Shown here one piece after another: positions 25,154 through 34,761 of a stretch of DNA of 38,253 bases. The stretch spans positions 1-38,253 of the forward strand of contig NZ_JAIXSV010000184.1 of NCBI RefSeq assembly GCF_027484505.1, in the 5' to 3' direction. Numbering within the stretch: the first letter of the stretch is position 1; each line of letters begins with the position of its first letter. This DNA is from Asticcacaulis sp. (GTDB taxonomy: Bacteria > Pseudomonadota > Alphaproteobacteria > Caulobacterales > Caulobacteraceae). The notes under the pieces were generated by a model. The model made no database searches and had not been told where the DNA came from. It worked only from the letters and a program-made list of their open reading frames with translations. The position numbers and the translations under genes are program-made.

Positions 25154-26124
25154 AGGCCATTCTCCGGCTGAGGCGCGACGGCGGCACCGCTGTCCGTTGT
25201 GGCATCGGCCCCATTGGCCGTGCTGTAATTGGCCTGACTGAGGCGGCTTAAGGCTTCAACCGTGATGCGGCGGGTGGTGGTATCGACCAGCACGCGGTTG
25301 CGCGCATCGGTCATCCACGGTTTCAGCGCGGCCTGCGACGCCGGGGGCAGGGTGGAGAGGACTGTCAGCGCGCCGTTGAGGTCGCCCTGATCCAGACGGC
25401 CCTGCGCCTGAAGCAGCAGGGCGTCCGGGCCGCGCGCGGCGCCGTCGATGCGGCGTATGCTGATCAGGCCGCTGAGCGCATTGGTCAGACGCGACAGGAA
25501 GCTGTCGTCGGTTTTGGCATTCGCGGCGGTGCGGGCCCTGGCGGCATAGTCCGGAAAGCTGAGCGCCAGCGCGATTTCGCTGGGTACGCCCTTTTGCGCC
25601 AGAGGCCGCAGCGGCGCGACCATCACCGTGTCGGTCAGGCTCTTTTCGACGTCGGCCAGTTCGGACAGAAACGGCTGAGAGCCCTTGGCCGCCTGTTGCA
25701 GGCCCGAAGCCGAGGTGGCCGCAGCGGCGGCCTGAATCAGCAGGCGTTGATTGGCCTCAAGGCGATCGAGGCGCTCCGACAGACGGTTGAGGGCCGTCGG
25801 GTCGGCATAGGTGGGCGCTTGCGGAGCCTCGACGGAGGCCTGAGCCTGGCGCACGCGCAGGGCGTTCAGTTCAGCGGTCAGGCGGGCGATTTCGGAGTCT
25901 TTTTCGCTGTCCTTGGCCACCGCCGCCGCATCGAAATAGTCGGCCACGGTCTTTTGCGGGGCGCTCAGGTGCTCCTTATAGACCGCAAAGCCCAGCACTC
26001 CCAGCGCCAGCAGCACAAAGACGATGGGGAAGGCGAAGGCGATGATCAGCGGGCCGCGCCCCCAACGGGTCTTTTCCGGCTCCGCCGCAGCGGGGATCGG
26101 GTTCGGGGCAAAGTCGTCGGTCAT
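25150..26124 (-). CDS. Mitofilin-like (COG4223) membrane protein
   Basis: The 324-residue protein has a short cytoplasmic N-terminus (MTDDFAPNPIPAAAEPEKTRWGRG), one membrane helix (PLIIAFAFPIVFVLLALGVLGFAVY), a coiled-coil (KDSEIARLTAELNALRVRQ... LNRLSERLDRLEANQRLL), and a C-terminal helical domain with the mitofilin-like FLSRLTNALSGLISIRRID. This is the alphaproteobacterial relative of the mitochondrial crista protein Mic60, regularly found between hemD and hemY. I chose the ATG at 26124; a longer reading adds 15 residues without homology. Confidence 0.85.
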   Translation of the reverse strand: MTDDFAPNPIPAAAEPEKTRWGRGPLIIAFAFPIVFVLLALGVLGFAVYKEHLSAPQKTVADYFDAAAVAKDSEKDSEIARLTAELNALRVRQAQASVEAPQAPTYADPTALNRLSERLDRLEANQRLLIQAAAAATSASGLQQAAKGSQPFLSELADVEKSLTDTVMVAPLRPLAQKGVPSEIALALSFPDYAARARTAANAKTDDSFLSRLTNALSGLISIRRIDGAARGPDALLLQAQGRLDQGDLNGALTVLSTLPPASQAALKPWMTDARNRVLVDTTTRRITVEALSRLSQANYSTANGADATTDSGAAVAPQPENGL

Positions 26125-26140
26125 GGCGGTCCGTGGGGTT

Positions 26141-26824
26141 TTAGAGCCTGGCGAACAGGGCCTCTTCATCCGGAGAGGCCGCTACCTCTATGTTTAGGCC
26201 CGCAGAGGGTAAATTTCCAGTGAAATTGAGGTGTTCGCGCAACCGTTGGGCGGTGGCCTCAGAGATGCAGAGGACGCGCGCCGTCACACCCGCCAGATAG
26301 GGCGCACAGGCCTGCGCGCCGCGCGGCGAATACAGCAGGATATGGGTGATCGCCGCCATCTGCGCTCTGGCGTCGCGGGCGTCGCGCACCACCGTGCGAT
26401 AAAAGAGGACCGGGTGCAGGTCGAAGCCCGACAGGGCGGCGCTCAGGTCACGCGCCGGGGTTTCGGGCTGCGGGTAGAGGAGGGGGCCTTGCGGCGCCTC
26501 GCTTTTCAGCAGGCGGATCAGGTCTTCTACATCGCCGTGGGCGCTATGGACGGTATTGAAGCCGGCCTCACGCGCTTCGCGGGCGGTGGCGTCGCCGACG
26601 GCCCACACCGTCTGATGCCGCGTGGCGTACTGACGCGTAAAGGCTTTCAGGCCGTTGATCGAGGTGGCAATGATATGGGCAAAGCGCGCGACATCGATAT
26701 TGGGGCTTAAGGGTTCGACCTCAAGCAGCGGGTCATTGAGCACATCAAACCCGCGTGCCCGCAGCGCCTGCGCCGTGACGCTGGCCTGCGGTTCCGTTCG
26801 GGTAATCCATATTAATTCGCTCAC
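26141..26824 (-). CDS. hemD: Uroporphyrinogen-III synthase HemD
   Basis: HemD closes hydroxymethylbilane into uroporphyrinogen III. The sequence of this family is poorly conserved, but the 227-residue length is right and the expected features are present: an N-terminal IWITRTEPQASVTAQALRARGFDVLNDPLLEVEPL, the hinge ATSINGLKAFTRQY, VWAVGDATAREAREAGF, LLYPQPETPARDL, YRTVVRD and LLYSPRGAQA. The start is a GTG at 26824, with GAGG upstream. The position between hemC and the mitofilin-like gene supports the call. Confidence 0.88.
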   Translation of the reverse strand: MSELIWITRTEPQASVTAQALRARGFDVLNDPLLEVEPLSPNIDVARFAHIIATSINGLKAFTRQYATRHQTVWAVGDATAREAREAGFNTVHSAHGDVEDLIRLLKSEAPQGPLLYPQPETPARDLSAALSGFDLHPVLFYRTVVRDARDARAQMAAITHILLYSPRGAQACAPYLAGVTARVLCISEATAQRLREHLNFTGNLPSAGLNIEVAASPDEEALFARL

Positions 26825-26873
26825 GGCTACCTCACTGCGTTCGGGCCTCCGCGGGGGCGGCGCAGGGGCGCCG

Positions 26874-26894
26874 GCGCCCGGTCGGGCGCTTTTT
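26874..26894 (+). terminator. Terminator-like hairpin in the hemC-hemD gap, pointing against the operon
   Basis: GCGCCC (26874-26879), loop GGTC, GGGCGC (26884-26889), then TTTTT (26890-26894) reads as a Rho-independent terminator on the plus strand. No plus-strand gene precedes it, since both flanking genes are on the minus strand. It could end an antisense transcript, or be a chance structure. In the minus direction it is a hairpin without a U-run. Confidence 0.4.
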
Positions 26895-26933
26895 ATGGCC
26901 GTGCGTGTTTACTAACTTTAGAATGCTAAAAAA

Positions 26934-27878
26934 TCAGCCTGTGTATTGGATCAGCCGCTCGCCGGCCTCATCACGGATAGACTGCCCCAGACGCAGGCCC
27001 AGCGCGTGGGCGGATTCCACCGTAGGGGCGTTGATCGTTTCGCGCCTTTGCCAGCGGGTGCGGCCGTCTGCGGTGAGGGCTTCGACAAACAGGGTGAGCG
27101 CGTCGCCTTCGATTTTCGCATAGGCTCCGACGGCCGTGCGGCACGAGGCTTCGAGCGCCACCAGCGCGCCGCGTTCGGCCGAAATTTGCAGGTGCGTTTC
27201 GCCATGGTGCAGCCGCTTGATCCACTCCTGATCGAGGTCGGCCGTGCGGCATTGCACGGCCAGTGCGCCTTGACCGGGGGCGCAGGGGAACTGATCGGGG
27301 TCGATATAGGACTTGATATGGGCCTCAAGCCCCATGCGTTTCAGGCCCGCCGCCGCCAGCAGGATGGCGTCGCAATGCCCGGCCTCCAGCTTCGACAGGC
27401 GCGTATCGACATTGCCGCGCAGCATGACGACTTCAAGGTCCGGCCGCACGGCCAGGGCCTGCGCCTGACGCCGCAGCGAGGCGGTGCCGAGCTTCGCCCC
27501 CTGCGGCAGGTCTTCGAGACGGCGGTAGTTGATCGAGACGAAAGCGTCGCGTGGGTCTTCGCGTACCGGAAAGGCGCACAGGCTGAGGCCGGGAATATCT
27601 TCGGCGGGCATGTCCTTCAGCGAATGGACGGCGACATCGACCTCACCGCTCAGAAGGGCGTCCTCGATCTCCTTGGTGAACAACTGCTTGCCGCCCGCTT
27701 CGATCAGGCGGCGGTCCTGAATGCGGTCGCCCTGGGTGGTGATGATGACCAGCGGCGCAACGTCGTGCGACAGGGCCGGGTCGTGACCGAGCGCGGTGAC
27801 GATCTGACGCTGAACCCAGCCGCATTGGGTGGTGGCCAGCCGCGAACCGCGCGTACCGATTTTCAGAAGTGGGGTCAT
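26934..27878 (-). CDS. hemC: Hydroxymethylbilane synthase (porphobilinogen deaminase) HemC
   Basis: HemC polymerises four porphobilinogens into hydroxymethylbilane using a dipyrromethane cofactor. The 314-residue protein shows the start LLKIGTRGSRLATTQ, GDVDVAVHSLKDMP-type region (GEVDVAVHSLKDMPAEDIPGL) with the catalytic Asp, KLGTASLRRQAQALAVRPDLEVVMLRGNVDTRLSKL, CAPGQGALAVQCR, and the cofactor Cys in ALEASCRTAVGAYA near residue 245. It is first in the operon and diverges from tsaD. Confidence 0.96.
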   Translation of the reverse strand: MTPLLKIGTRGSRLATTQCGWVQRQIVTALGHDPALSHDVAPLVIITTQGDRIQDRRLIEAGGKQLFTKEIEDALLSGEVDVAVHSLKDMPAEDIPGLSLCAFPVREDPRDAFVSINYRRLEDLPQGAKLGTASLRRQAQALAVRPDLEVVMLRGNVDTRLSKLEAGHCDAILLAAAGLKRMGLEAHIKSYIDPDQFPCAPGQGALAVQCRTADLDQEWIKRLHHGETHLQISAERGALVALEASCRTAVGAYAKIEGDALTLFVEALTADGRTRWQRRETINAPTVESAHALGLRLGQSIRDEAGERLIQYTG

Positions 27879-27891
27879 GAGTTTTCCGAAC

Positions 27892-27996
27892 TTTCCCTCC
27901 CCCCTTGAGGGAGAAGGTGGCCCGAAAGGGCCGGATGAGGGGACGGTGGCACGGACGCCCCCCTCACCCCAGCCCTCTCCCTCAGGGAGAGGGGGC
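27892..27996. repeat. GC-rich palindromes between hemC and tsaD
   Basis: A perfect palindrome, CCCTCTCCCT (27973-27982), C, AGGGAGAGGG (27984-27993), sits at the right. At the left are CCCTCCCCCCTTGAGGGAG and GGTGGCCCgaaaGGGCC hairpins. The two halves are roughly complementary to each other. It is a member of the same intergenic family as those in the ilv-leu cluster, here in a divergent promoter region. Confidence 0.75.
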
Positions 27997-28130
27997 TAAG
28001 ACAGAGCGTAGTCTATGTTTGCTTCTTCCTAAAATTTCGCCCTGCGGCTTGCAAGCCCCTTGACCTGCGGCCATTTGGCCTTTTCAGGTAACCCCTCTCT
28101 CCGTAAGGCTGCGGGGGATAAGGATATGTA

Positions 28131-29264
28131 ATGTCTCTTTGCGTTCTGGGTGTCGAATCGAGCTGTGACGAAACCGCGGTCGCCGTAGTGCGGCGTGGCG
28201 ATGATGGCACGGTCGAAGTCCTGTCTTCGGTCATCCATTCTCAGGTGGTCAAGCACGCCGTCTATGGCGGGGTCGTGCCGGAAATCGCGGCGCGCAGCCA
28301 CGTCGAAACCATCGACGATCTGGCGCGGCTGGCGCTTTCGCAGGCCGCCGAAAAGGGCGTCGGGGTGGACGATATTGACGCAGTGGCCGCTACCGCCGGG
28401 CCGGGCCTGATCGGCGGGGTGATGGTGGGCTTAAGCTTCGCCAAGGGCTTTGCCCTGTCGCGCGGTCTGCCGCTGATCGGGGTCAATCACCTCGAAGGCC
28501 ATGCCCTGTCCGTGCGCCTGACGCATGATGTGCCGTTTCCCTTCCTGCTGCTGCTGGTCTCCGGCGGCCATTGTCAGTTGCTGCACGTGCGCGGCGTCGG
28601 CGATTATGAGCGTCTGGGCACCACCATCGACGATGCGGCGGGCGAGGCCTTCGACAAGATCGCCAAGACTCTGGGGCTGGGCTATCCCGGCGGCCCGGCG
28701 CTGGAAGCCGAGGCGGCGAAGGGCGATGCCACGCGCTTTACCCTGCCGCGCGCACTTTTGGGACGCAAAGACTGCGATTTTTCCTATTCGGGCCTGAAAA
28801 CCGCCGCCGCCAAGATCGCCATGGAGCAGGTGAAGACGCCGCAGGACCGCGCCGATCTGTGTGCTTCGGTGCAGGCGGCGATTGCGCGGCAACTGGTCGA
28901 ACGCTCGGCCCGCGCCATGCGCGCCTTCAAGGCCGAAAATAGAGTGGATAGTCCGGCGTTTGTTGTGGCGGGCGGCGTAGCGGCGAATAAAACCGTGCGG
29001 TCTGAGCTGTCGGCACTGGCCGAAAAAGAGGGGTTTGACTTTGTTGCCCCGCCTCTGGCCTACTGCACCGACAATGCGGCCATGATCGCTCTGGCCGGGC
29101 TGGAACGCTTTGCGCTGATGCAGGCGGCGGCCGATTATGATGGGGACAAACAGGTGCACGACGGTCTGTCGGCGCTGGCGCGGCCACGCTGGCCCCTTGA
29201 CGAGCGCCGTGCGCTCAGTGCACCCATACATAAATATTCGGGACGCAAGGGAGCCAAGGCTTGA
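28131..29264 (+). CDS. tsaD: tRNA N6-threonylcarbamoyladenosine transferase TsaD
   Basis: TsaD transfers threonylcarbamoyl to A37 of tRNAs reading ANN codons and is essential in most bacteria. The 377-residue protein has the ASKHA-fold start [30 protein letters not shown], the iron-binding HLEGH near residue 117 in [62 protein letters not shown], and the C-terminal [17 protein letters not shown]. Slightly longer than E. coli TsaD (337), as in other alphaproteobacteria. AAGGAT precedes the ATG. It overlaps gpsA by four bases. Confidence 0.96.
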   Translation: MSLCVLGVESSCDETAVAVVRRGDDGTVEVLSSVIHSQVVKHAVYGGVVPEIAARSHVETIDDLARLALSQAAEKGVGVDDIDAVAATAGPGLIGGVMVGLSFAKGFALSRGLPLIGVNHLEGHALSVRLTHDVPFPFLLLLVSGGHCQLLHVRGVGDYERLGTTIDDAAGEAFDKIAKTLGLGYPGGPALEAEAAKGDATRFTLPRALLGRKDCDFSYSGLKTAAAKIAMEQVKTPQDRADLCASVQAAIARQLVERSARAMRAFKAENRVDSPAFVVAGGVAANKTVRSELSALAEKEGFDFVAPPLAYCTDNAAMIALAGLERFALMQAAADYDGDKQVHDGLSALARPRWPLDERRALSAPIHKYSGRKGAKA

Positions 29265-30277
29265 CCCAATTCGTGCACGCCAAAGCCTTTGACAAGGTGG
29301 GTATCATCGGGGCAGGGGCATGGGGTACGGCGCTGGCGCAGGTCGCCGCGCGGGCCGGGCGCGAGGTGTTGATTCAGTGCCGTGAGCCGGAAGTCGCCGA
29401 TTCGATCAACGCTCAGCACCTCAATCACCTCTATTTGCCGGGCCGTGAGCTGTTGCCGCAGGTGAAGGCGACCGCCGATCTGGCCGATCTGGGGGACTGT
29501 GACCTTATTCTGGCCGTGCCGCCGGCGCAGCATATGCGCGCCTCGCTGAAGGCCTTTGCGCCGCACGTGCGCGACGGCCTGCCGATCGTCCTGTGCGCCA
29601 AGGGGGTTGAGCGCGGCACCGACAATCTGATGAATGAGGTCCTGACCGAGACCCTGCCGCAGGCGCGCGCCGCCGTCCTGTCCGGGCCGTCCTTCGCCGC
29701 CGAAGTGGCGCGCGGTTTGCCCACTGCGGTGACGCTGGCGTGCAAGGATGCGGCATTGGGGGCGCAGATTTCGACGACTTTGGCGACGCAGACCTTCCGC
29801 CCCTATCTGATCGACGACATGATCGGGGCCGAAGCCGGCGGGGCGTTGAAAAACGTGCTGGCCATTGCCTGTGGCATTTCCGAGGGCAAGGGGCTGGGGC
29901 GTTCGGCGCACGCCGCCCTGATCACGCGCGGTTTTGCCGAAATGACCCGTCTGGCCGTGGCGCTGGGGGCAAAGGCCGAGACGCTGAGTGGCCTGTGCGG
30001 TATGGGTGATCTGGTCCTGTCGTGCTCGTCGCCGCAATCGCGCAATATGAGCGTCGGTCTGGCGCTCGGCGGCGGGCAAACCTTGGCTCAGGCGCTGGAA
30101 GGCAAGATTTCGGTCGCCGAAGGGGTGGAATCGGCCCCGGCGGTCAAGCATCTGGGCGAAAAGCTGGGCGTCGATCTGCCGATCTGCAACATGGTGGCGA
30201 CCATCCTGTCGGGCGAAGCCAGCGTCGATAAGGCCATCGGCGATCTGATGTCGCGCCCGCTGAAGACGGAACGGTGA
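29261..30277 (+). CDS. gpsA: Glycerol-3-phosphate dehydrogenase [NAD(P)+] GpsA
   Basis: GpsA reduces dihydroxyacetone phosphate to sn-glycerol 3-phosphate for phospholipid synthesis. The 338-residue protein has the nucleotide-binding loop [21 protein letters not shown] near residue 13, [21 protein letters not shown] near residue 146, the catalytic Lys segment [22 protein letters not shown] near residue 195, and [14 protein letters not shown]. The start is a TTG at 29261 that overlaps the tsaD stop (TTGA) with AGGGAG upstream, so translation is coupled. Confidence 0.95.
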   Translation: MTQFVHAKAFDKVGIIGAGAWGTALAQVAARAGREVLIQCREPEVADSINAQHLNHLYLPGRELLPQVKATADLADLGDCDLILAVPPAQHMRASLKAFAPHVRDGLPIVLCAKGVERGTDNLMNEVLTETLPQARAAVLSGPSFAAEVARGLPTAVTLACKDAALGAQISTTLATQTFRPYLIDDMIGAEAGGALKNVLAIACGISEGKGLGRSAHAALITRGFAEMTRLAVALGAKAETLSGLCGMGDLVLSCSSPQSRNMSVGLALGGGQTLAQALEGKISVAEGVESAPAVKHLGEKLGVDLPICNMVATILSGEASVDKAIGDLMSRPLKTER

Positions 30278-30609
30278 GACCGCCTCCCGGCACCATCATC
30301 TGCACCTGGGCTGAGTTGCAGCAAACCGGCACCGTCCTCTATCGTCAGGATGGGTTTGAGGGGTTCGTTATCCTCGATGACTATGTGCCGCGCGGCTATG
30401 TCGATGCCTGCCCGCACAACGGTATGCCGCTGGGCGGCGATCAGGAAGAAAGCGATTATCAGACGCGCGAGCAGGACGTGATTATCTGCCGCTGGCACGG
30501 CGCGTCGTTTCTGAAAGACAGCGGCCTGTGCATCGGCGGCCCCTGCGCCGGAGCGCACCTCATGCCGTGGCCGGTCGAACGCCGCGGCGATGAGGTGGTG
30601 ACGGTTTAG
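30274..30609 (+). CDS. Small Rieske-type [2Fe-2S] protein
   Basis: A 111-residue soluble protein has the two Rieske cluster motifs: C-P-H in [12 protein letters not shown] near residue 46 and C-x2-H in [24 protein letters not shown] near residue 72. It resembles small Rieske ferredoxins such as the NirD or dioxygenase-ferredoxin type and carries no other domain. It could pass electrons to an oxygenase or reductase, but the partner is not in the window. It starts at a GTG that overlaps the gpsA stop by four bases, so it belongs to the tsaD-gpsA operon. Confidence 0.88.
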   Translation: MRPPPGTIICTWAELQQTGTVLYRQDGFEGFVILDDYVPRGYVDACPHNGMPLGGDQEESDYQTREQDVIICRWHGASFLKDSGLCIGGPCAGAHLMPWPVERRGDEVVTV

Positions 30610-30615
30610 ATGAAC

Positions 30616-30634
30616 TGTGCTAATATTTAGCACA
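30616..30634 (+). promoter_or_regulatory. Palindromic operator ahead of parDE
   Basis: TGTGCTA (30616-30622), five-base spacer, TAGCACA (30628-30634) is a perfect inverted repeat lying 14 bases before the parD ATG. Its centre (TAATAT) could be a -10 box. ParD-type antitoxins and their toxin complexes repress their own promoter through such sites. Confidence 0.7.
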
Positions 30635-30648
30635 TAAGGAGCCTGAGC

Positions 30649-30891
30649 ATGGCACGCACAACCTCCATATCTCTGGGTGAGCACTTCACCGGCTTTATTG
30701 CAACGCAGCTCGAAGAAGGTCGTTACGGGTCGGCTACCGAAGTGGTGCGCGCCGGACTAAGACTGCTCGAAGAACATGAAGCCAGGGTCAAGGCGCTGCA
30801 ACAGGCGCTGATTGAGGGCGAACAATCCGGTCCTCCCGAAGCCTTTGATAGCGACGCTTTTCTGAAGCAAATGCGCGCCGAACATGGCTGA
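30649..30891 (+). CDS. parD: ParD-family antitoxin
   Basis: The 80-residue protein begins ARTTSISLGEHFTGFIATQLEEGRYGSATEVVRAGLRLLEEHEARV. That is the ribbon-helix-helix DNA-binding form of ParD antitoxins (strand, then two helices with S-x-T-E-V-V-R-A-G-L), followed by a C-terminal toxin-binding tail. It neutralises ParE and represses the operon. AAGGAG precedes the ATG. The end overlaps parE by eight bases. Confidence 0.92.
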   Translation: MARTTSISLGEHFTGFIATQLEEGRYGSATEVVRAGLRLLEEHEARVKALQQALIEGEQSGPPEAFDSDAFLKQMRAEHG

Positions 30892-31171
30892 GGCGTACAG
30901 CCTTCGACCGGCCGCACAAGCCGACCTGCGCGACATCTGGCTGTATAGCCGCCGTCAATGGTCGGCGGATCAGGCGGATCGTTATACACTCTTACTGGCC
31001 GCCGCCTTCGATGATCTGGCGTCAGGCCGCCGCAAGGGCAGGCCCGTGGGTGTAAGGACAGGCTATCTGAAATATGCCTGTGGATCTCACATCATCTATT
31101 TTCGCCTGAACGATGGGCTCGACATTGTTCGCATCCTGCATCAACGCATGGATGTCGAAACGCATCTGTAG
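30884..31171 (+). CDS. parE: ParE-family toxin
   Basis: The 95-residue protein has the RelE/ParE fold signature: YSLRPAAQADLRDIWLYSRRQWSADQADRYTLLLAAAFDDLA, then GVRTGYLKYACGSHIIYFRLNDGLDIVRILHQRMDVETHL. The C-terminal I-V-R-I-L-H-Q-R-M-D is the usual end of ParE toxins, which typically poison DNA gyrase. It follows the antitoxin in one operon. Its stop directly abuts the stop of the creatininase-family gene on the other strand. The pair looks intact. Confidence 0.92.
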   Translation: MAEAYSLRPAAQADLRDIWLYSRRQWSADQADRYTLLLAAAFDDLASGRRKGRPVGVRTGYLKYACGSHIIYFRLNDGLDIVRILHQRMDVETHL

Positions 31172-31954
31172 TCAGGGCCGTTCTTCGGCCTCGAATTTCG
31201 CAATGTCTTTCAGCAGGGCCGGGACCGCCGCCTCAAGGATTTGACGACCCAGTTCGATGCTGGCCAGCGATGAGTCGGCGCCGATGCGGCCGTCAGGGAA
31301 ACGCGCGCGGTAATCGAGCGCGTCGCGGATCGGACCCGTGGGCGCAATCGGCGGCTCCATCGTCACGTCGCGCACGGCCTCCGGATAGGCGGCCCAGGTC
31401 AGGGCGATTTCCGACGGTGTGGCGTGGCTGCCGTGACCCTTGGGGAAAAGGCGGGCGCACAGAGGCGAGATACCCGGCAGATCCCACCAGTTCGACAGTT
31501 TCAGCGCAAACGGGCAGCGCGTGCCCTGCCATGACCACTGGCTATAGATTTCCGAAAAGGCCGCTTCGATCGAGGCGACATTGCCGCCGTGGCCATTCAG
31601 GAAATAGATGTGGGTAAACCCATGTCGCCCCAGCGACTTCACCCAGTCTTCGATGGCCGCCATGAAGGTCGAAGGGCGCAAGGAAATGGTGCCCGCAAAG
31701 CCCAGATGGTGCTGCGCCATGCCGATATTGAAGGTCGGCGCGATCAGAATATCGCCTTGTTTTTCCGCCGCATGGGCGATGATTTCCGGGCACAGCCAGT
31801 CGGTCCCCAAAAGCCCCATCGGGCCGTGCTGTTCGTTGGAGCCGATGGGAATGATCACCGTCTTTGAGGTCTTCAGACGGGCGTCGATTTCCGGCCAGGT
31901 GGATAGCGCAAGATGCACGGACAGTCTTTCGATATGGTCACAAAAATGATCCAC
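31172..31954 (-). CDS. Creatininase-family amidohydrolase
   Basis: The 260-residue protein has the metal-site motifs of the creatininase superfamily: VIIPIGSNEQHGPMGLLGTDWLCPE near residue 35, FLNGHGGNVASIEAAF near residue 118, and GSHATPSEIALTW near residue 175. The family includes creatinine amidohydrolase, MftE-type peptidases and FAPy deformylase; which substrate is used here cannot be told. Both plausible starts are GTG: 31954, with no ribosome site, or 31918 (protein starting VHLALSTW), with GAAAG upstream. I list the longer form. Confidence 0.85.
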   Translation of the reverse strand: MDHFCDHIERLSVHLALSTWPEIDARLKTSKTVIIPIGSNEQHGPMGLLGTDWLCPEIIAHAAEKQGDILIAPTFNIGMAQHHLGFAGTISLRPSTFMAAIEDWVKSLGRHGFTHIYFLNGHGGNVASIEAAFSEIYSQWSWQGTRCPFALKLSNWWDLPGISPLCARLFPKGHGSHATPSEIALTWAAYPEAVRDVTMEPPIAPTGPIRDALDYRARFPDGRIGADSSLASIELGRQILEAAVPALLKDIAKFEAEERP

Positions 31955-32083
31955 ATTGCATAACCAATATACGACCTATTGCCAAGTTTCCCTGCCGGGC
32001 AAATTGTGGTTGGCTGGCTCGACAGGGCCGTGGATCAGTCTTATCTCTACGGCAAGATAAGCAAGACAATGTGTGAGGACGCC

Positions 32084-34030
<1,947 letters not shown>

Positions 34031-34047
34031 GCACCTCAAACATAAAG

Positions 34048-34080
34048 CACCTCCCCTGATATCAGGGGAGGTGGATTTTT
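34048..34080 (+). terminator. Palindromic terminator after acs
   Basis: CACCTCCCCTGAT (34048-34060) is directly followed by its perfect complement (34061-34073) and then GATTTTT. The 13-base perfect palindrome plus T-run would stop acs transcription. Its core is the same as the palindrome at 3197-3218, so a member of the dispersed repeat family seems to serve as terminator here. Confidence 0.75.
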
Positions 34081-34118
34081 GGCGAATGCCAAAAAGACGG
34101 TAGGGTTAAGCTGTCGGT

Positions 34119-34568
34119 CTACGCCCCGGCCATCATGTCCTTCTTCAGCGCGTCCATCTCCTTGGCCAGCTGGCGGGCCTGATCGGCGCTAAGATAGGTC
34201 TTGGCCTTTTCGAAGATTTCGCCCTCTTCCTCTTCGACGTGGTGCATGACGGCGTGCTTCAGTTCGCCGAAGTGCAGCAGCCACTGGTCGCTGTCAGCCG
34301 ACAGGCCGGACACCTTCTGAAGGAAAGCTTCGATTTCGTCATGCTCCTCATTGGCATGTTCCATCTTGTGCTCGACGGCCTTTGAACGCGTGGCGTCGAG
34401 CACGGCCTTGTAGAAGGTCTCTTCCTCGCTCTTGGCGTGGAGCGTCAGCTCGTTTTTGATCTCATTGAACAGACGCAGACGCGTCGCGCCATCGGCGGCA
34501 TTGACCACCTGCTCCATCAGGTCCTCGACCTTGCGGTGGTCTTTTTTGATGTAGTTGTAGATATCCAT
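34119..34568 (-). CDS. Hemerythrin HHE-domain protein
   Basis: The 149-residue, all-helical protein carries the di-iron ligand pattern of the HHE family: His11 in KKDHRKV, His44 and Glu48 in LHAKSEEETFY, His76 in EEHDEIE, and His110 with Glu114 in HHVEEEEGEIF. No membrane segment or fused domain is present. Such proteins bind oxygen or nitric oxide, or handle iron under stress; the exact role is not fixed. It is a single gene with its own upstream region of about 190 bases. Confidence 0.9.
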   Translation of the reverse strand: MDIYNYIKKDHRKVEDLMEQVVNAADGATRLRLFNEIKNELTLHAKSEEETFYKAVLDATRSKAVEHKMEHANEEHDEIEAFLQKVSGLSADSDQWLLHFGELKHAVMHHVEEEEGEIFEKAKTYLSADQARQLAKEMDALKKDMMAGA

Positions 34569-34761
34569 TTCCTCGGCTCCAGTGTTATTTCAGGTTGAAG
34601 CCTGAGCCTAGACCCGCCGCGCGTAAGAGCGATATGGCGCACCTCTGACAGGGTGTAAGACGGGGGTAAGTCCCGTCACGGTTGGCGGTGTCATCGTGCC
34701 GTCAAATTTGACAGAAGGTGGGCCATCCTGTAACAAGACGGCAACTGTTTAGGGGGAGACC

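Noticed and set aside
23678-25171. 497-codon open frame on the plus strand opposite hemY
   Set aside because: Shadow of hemY, which has the expected membrane helices and operon overlap.
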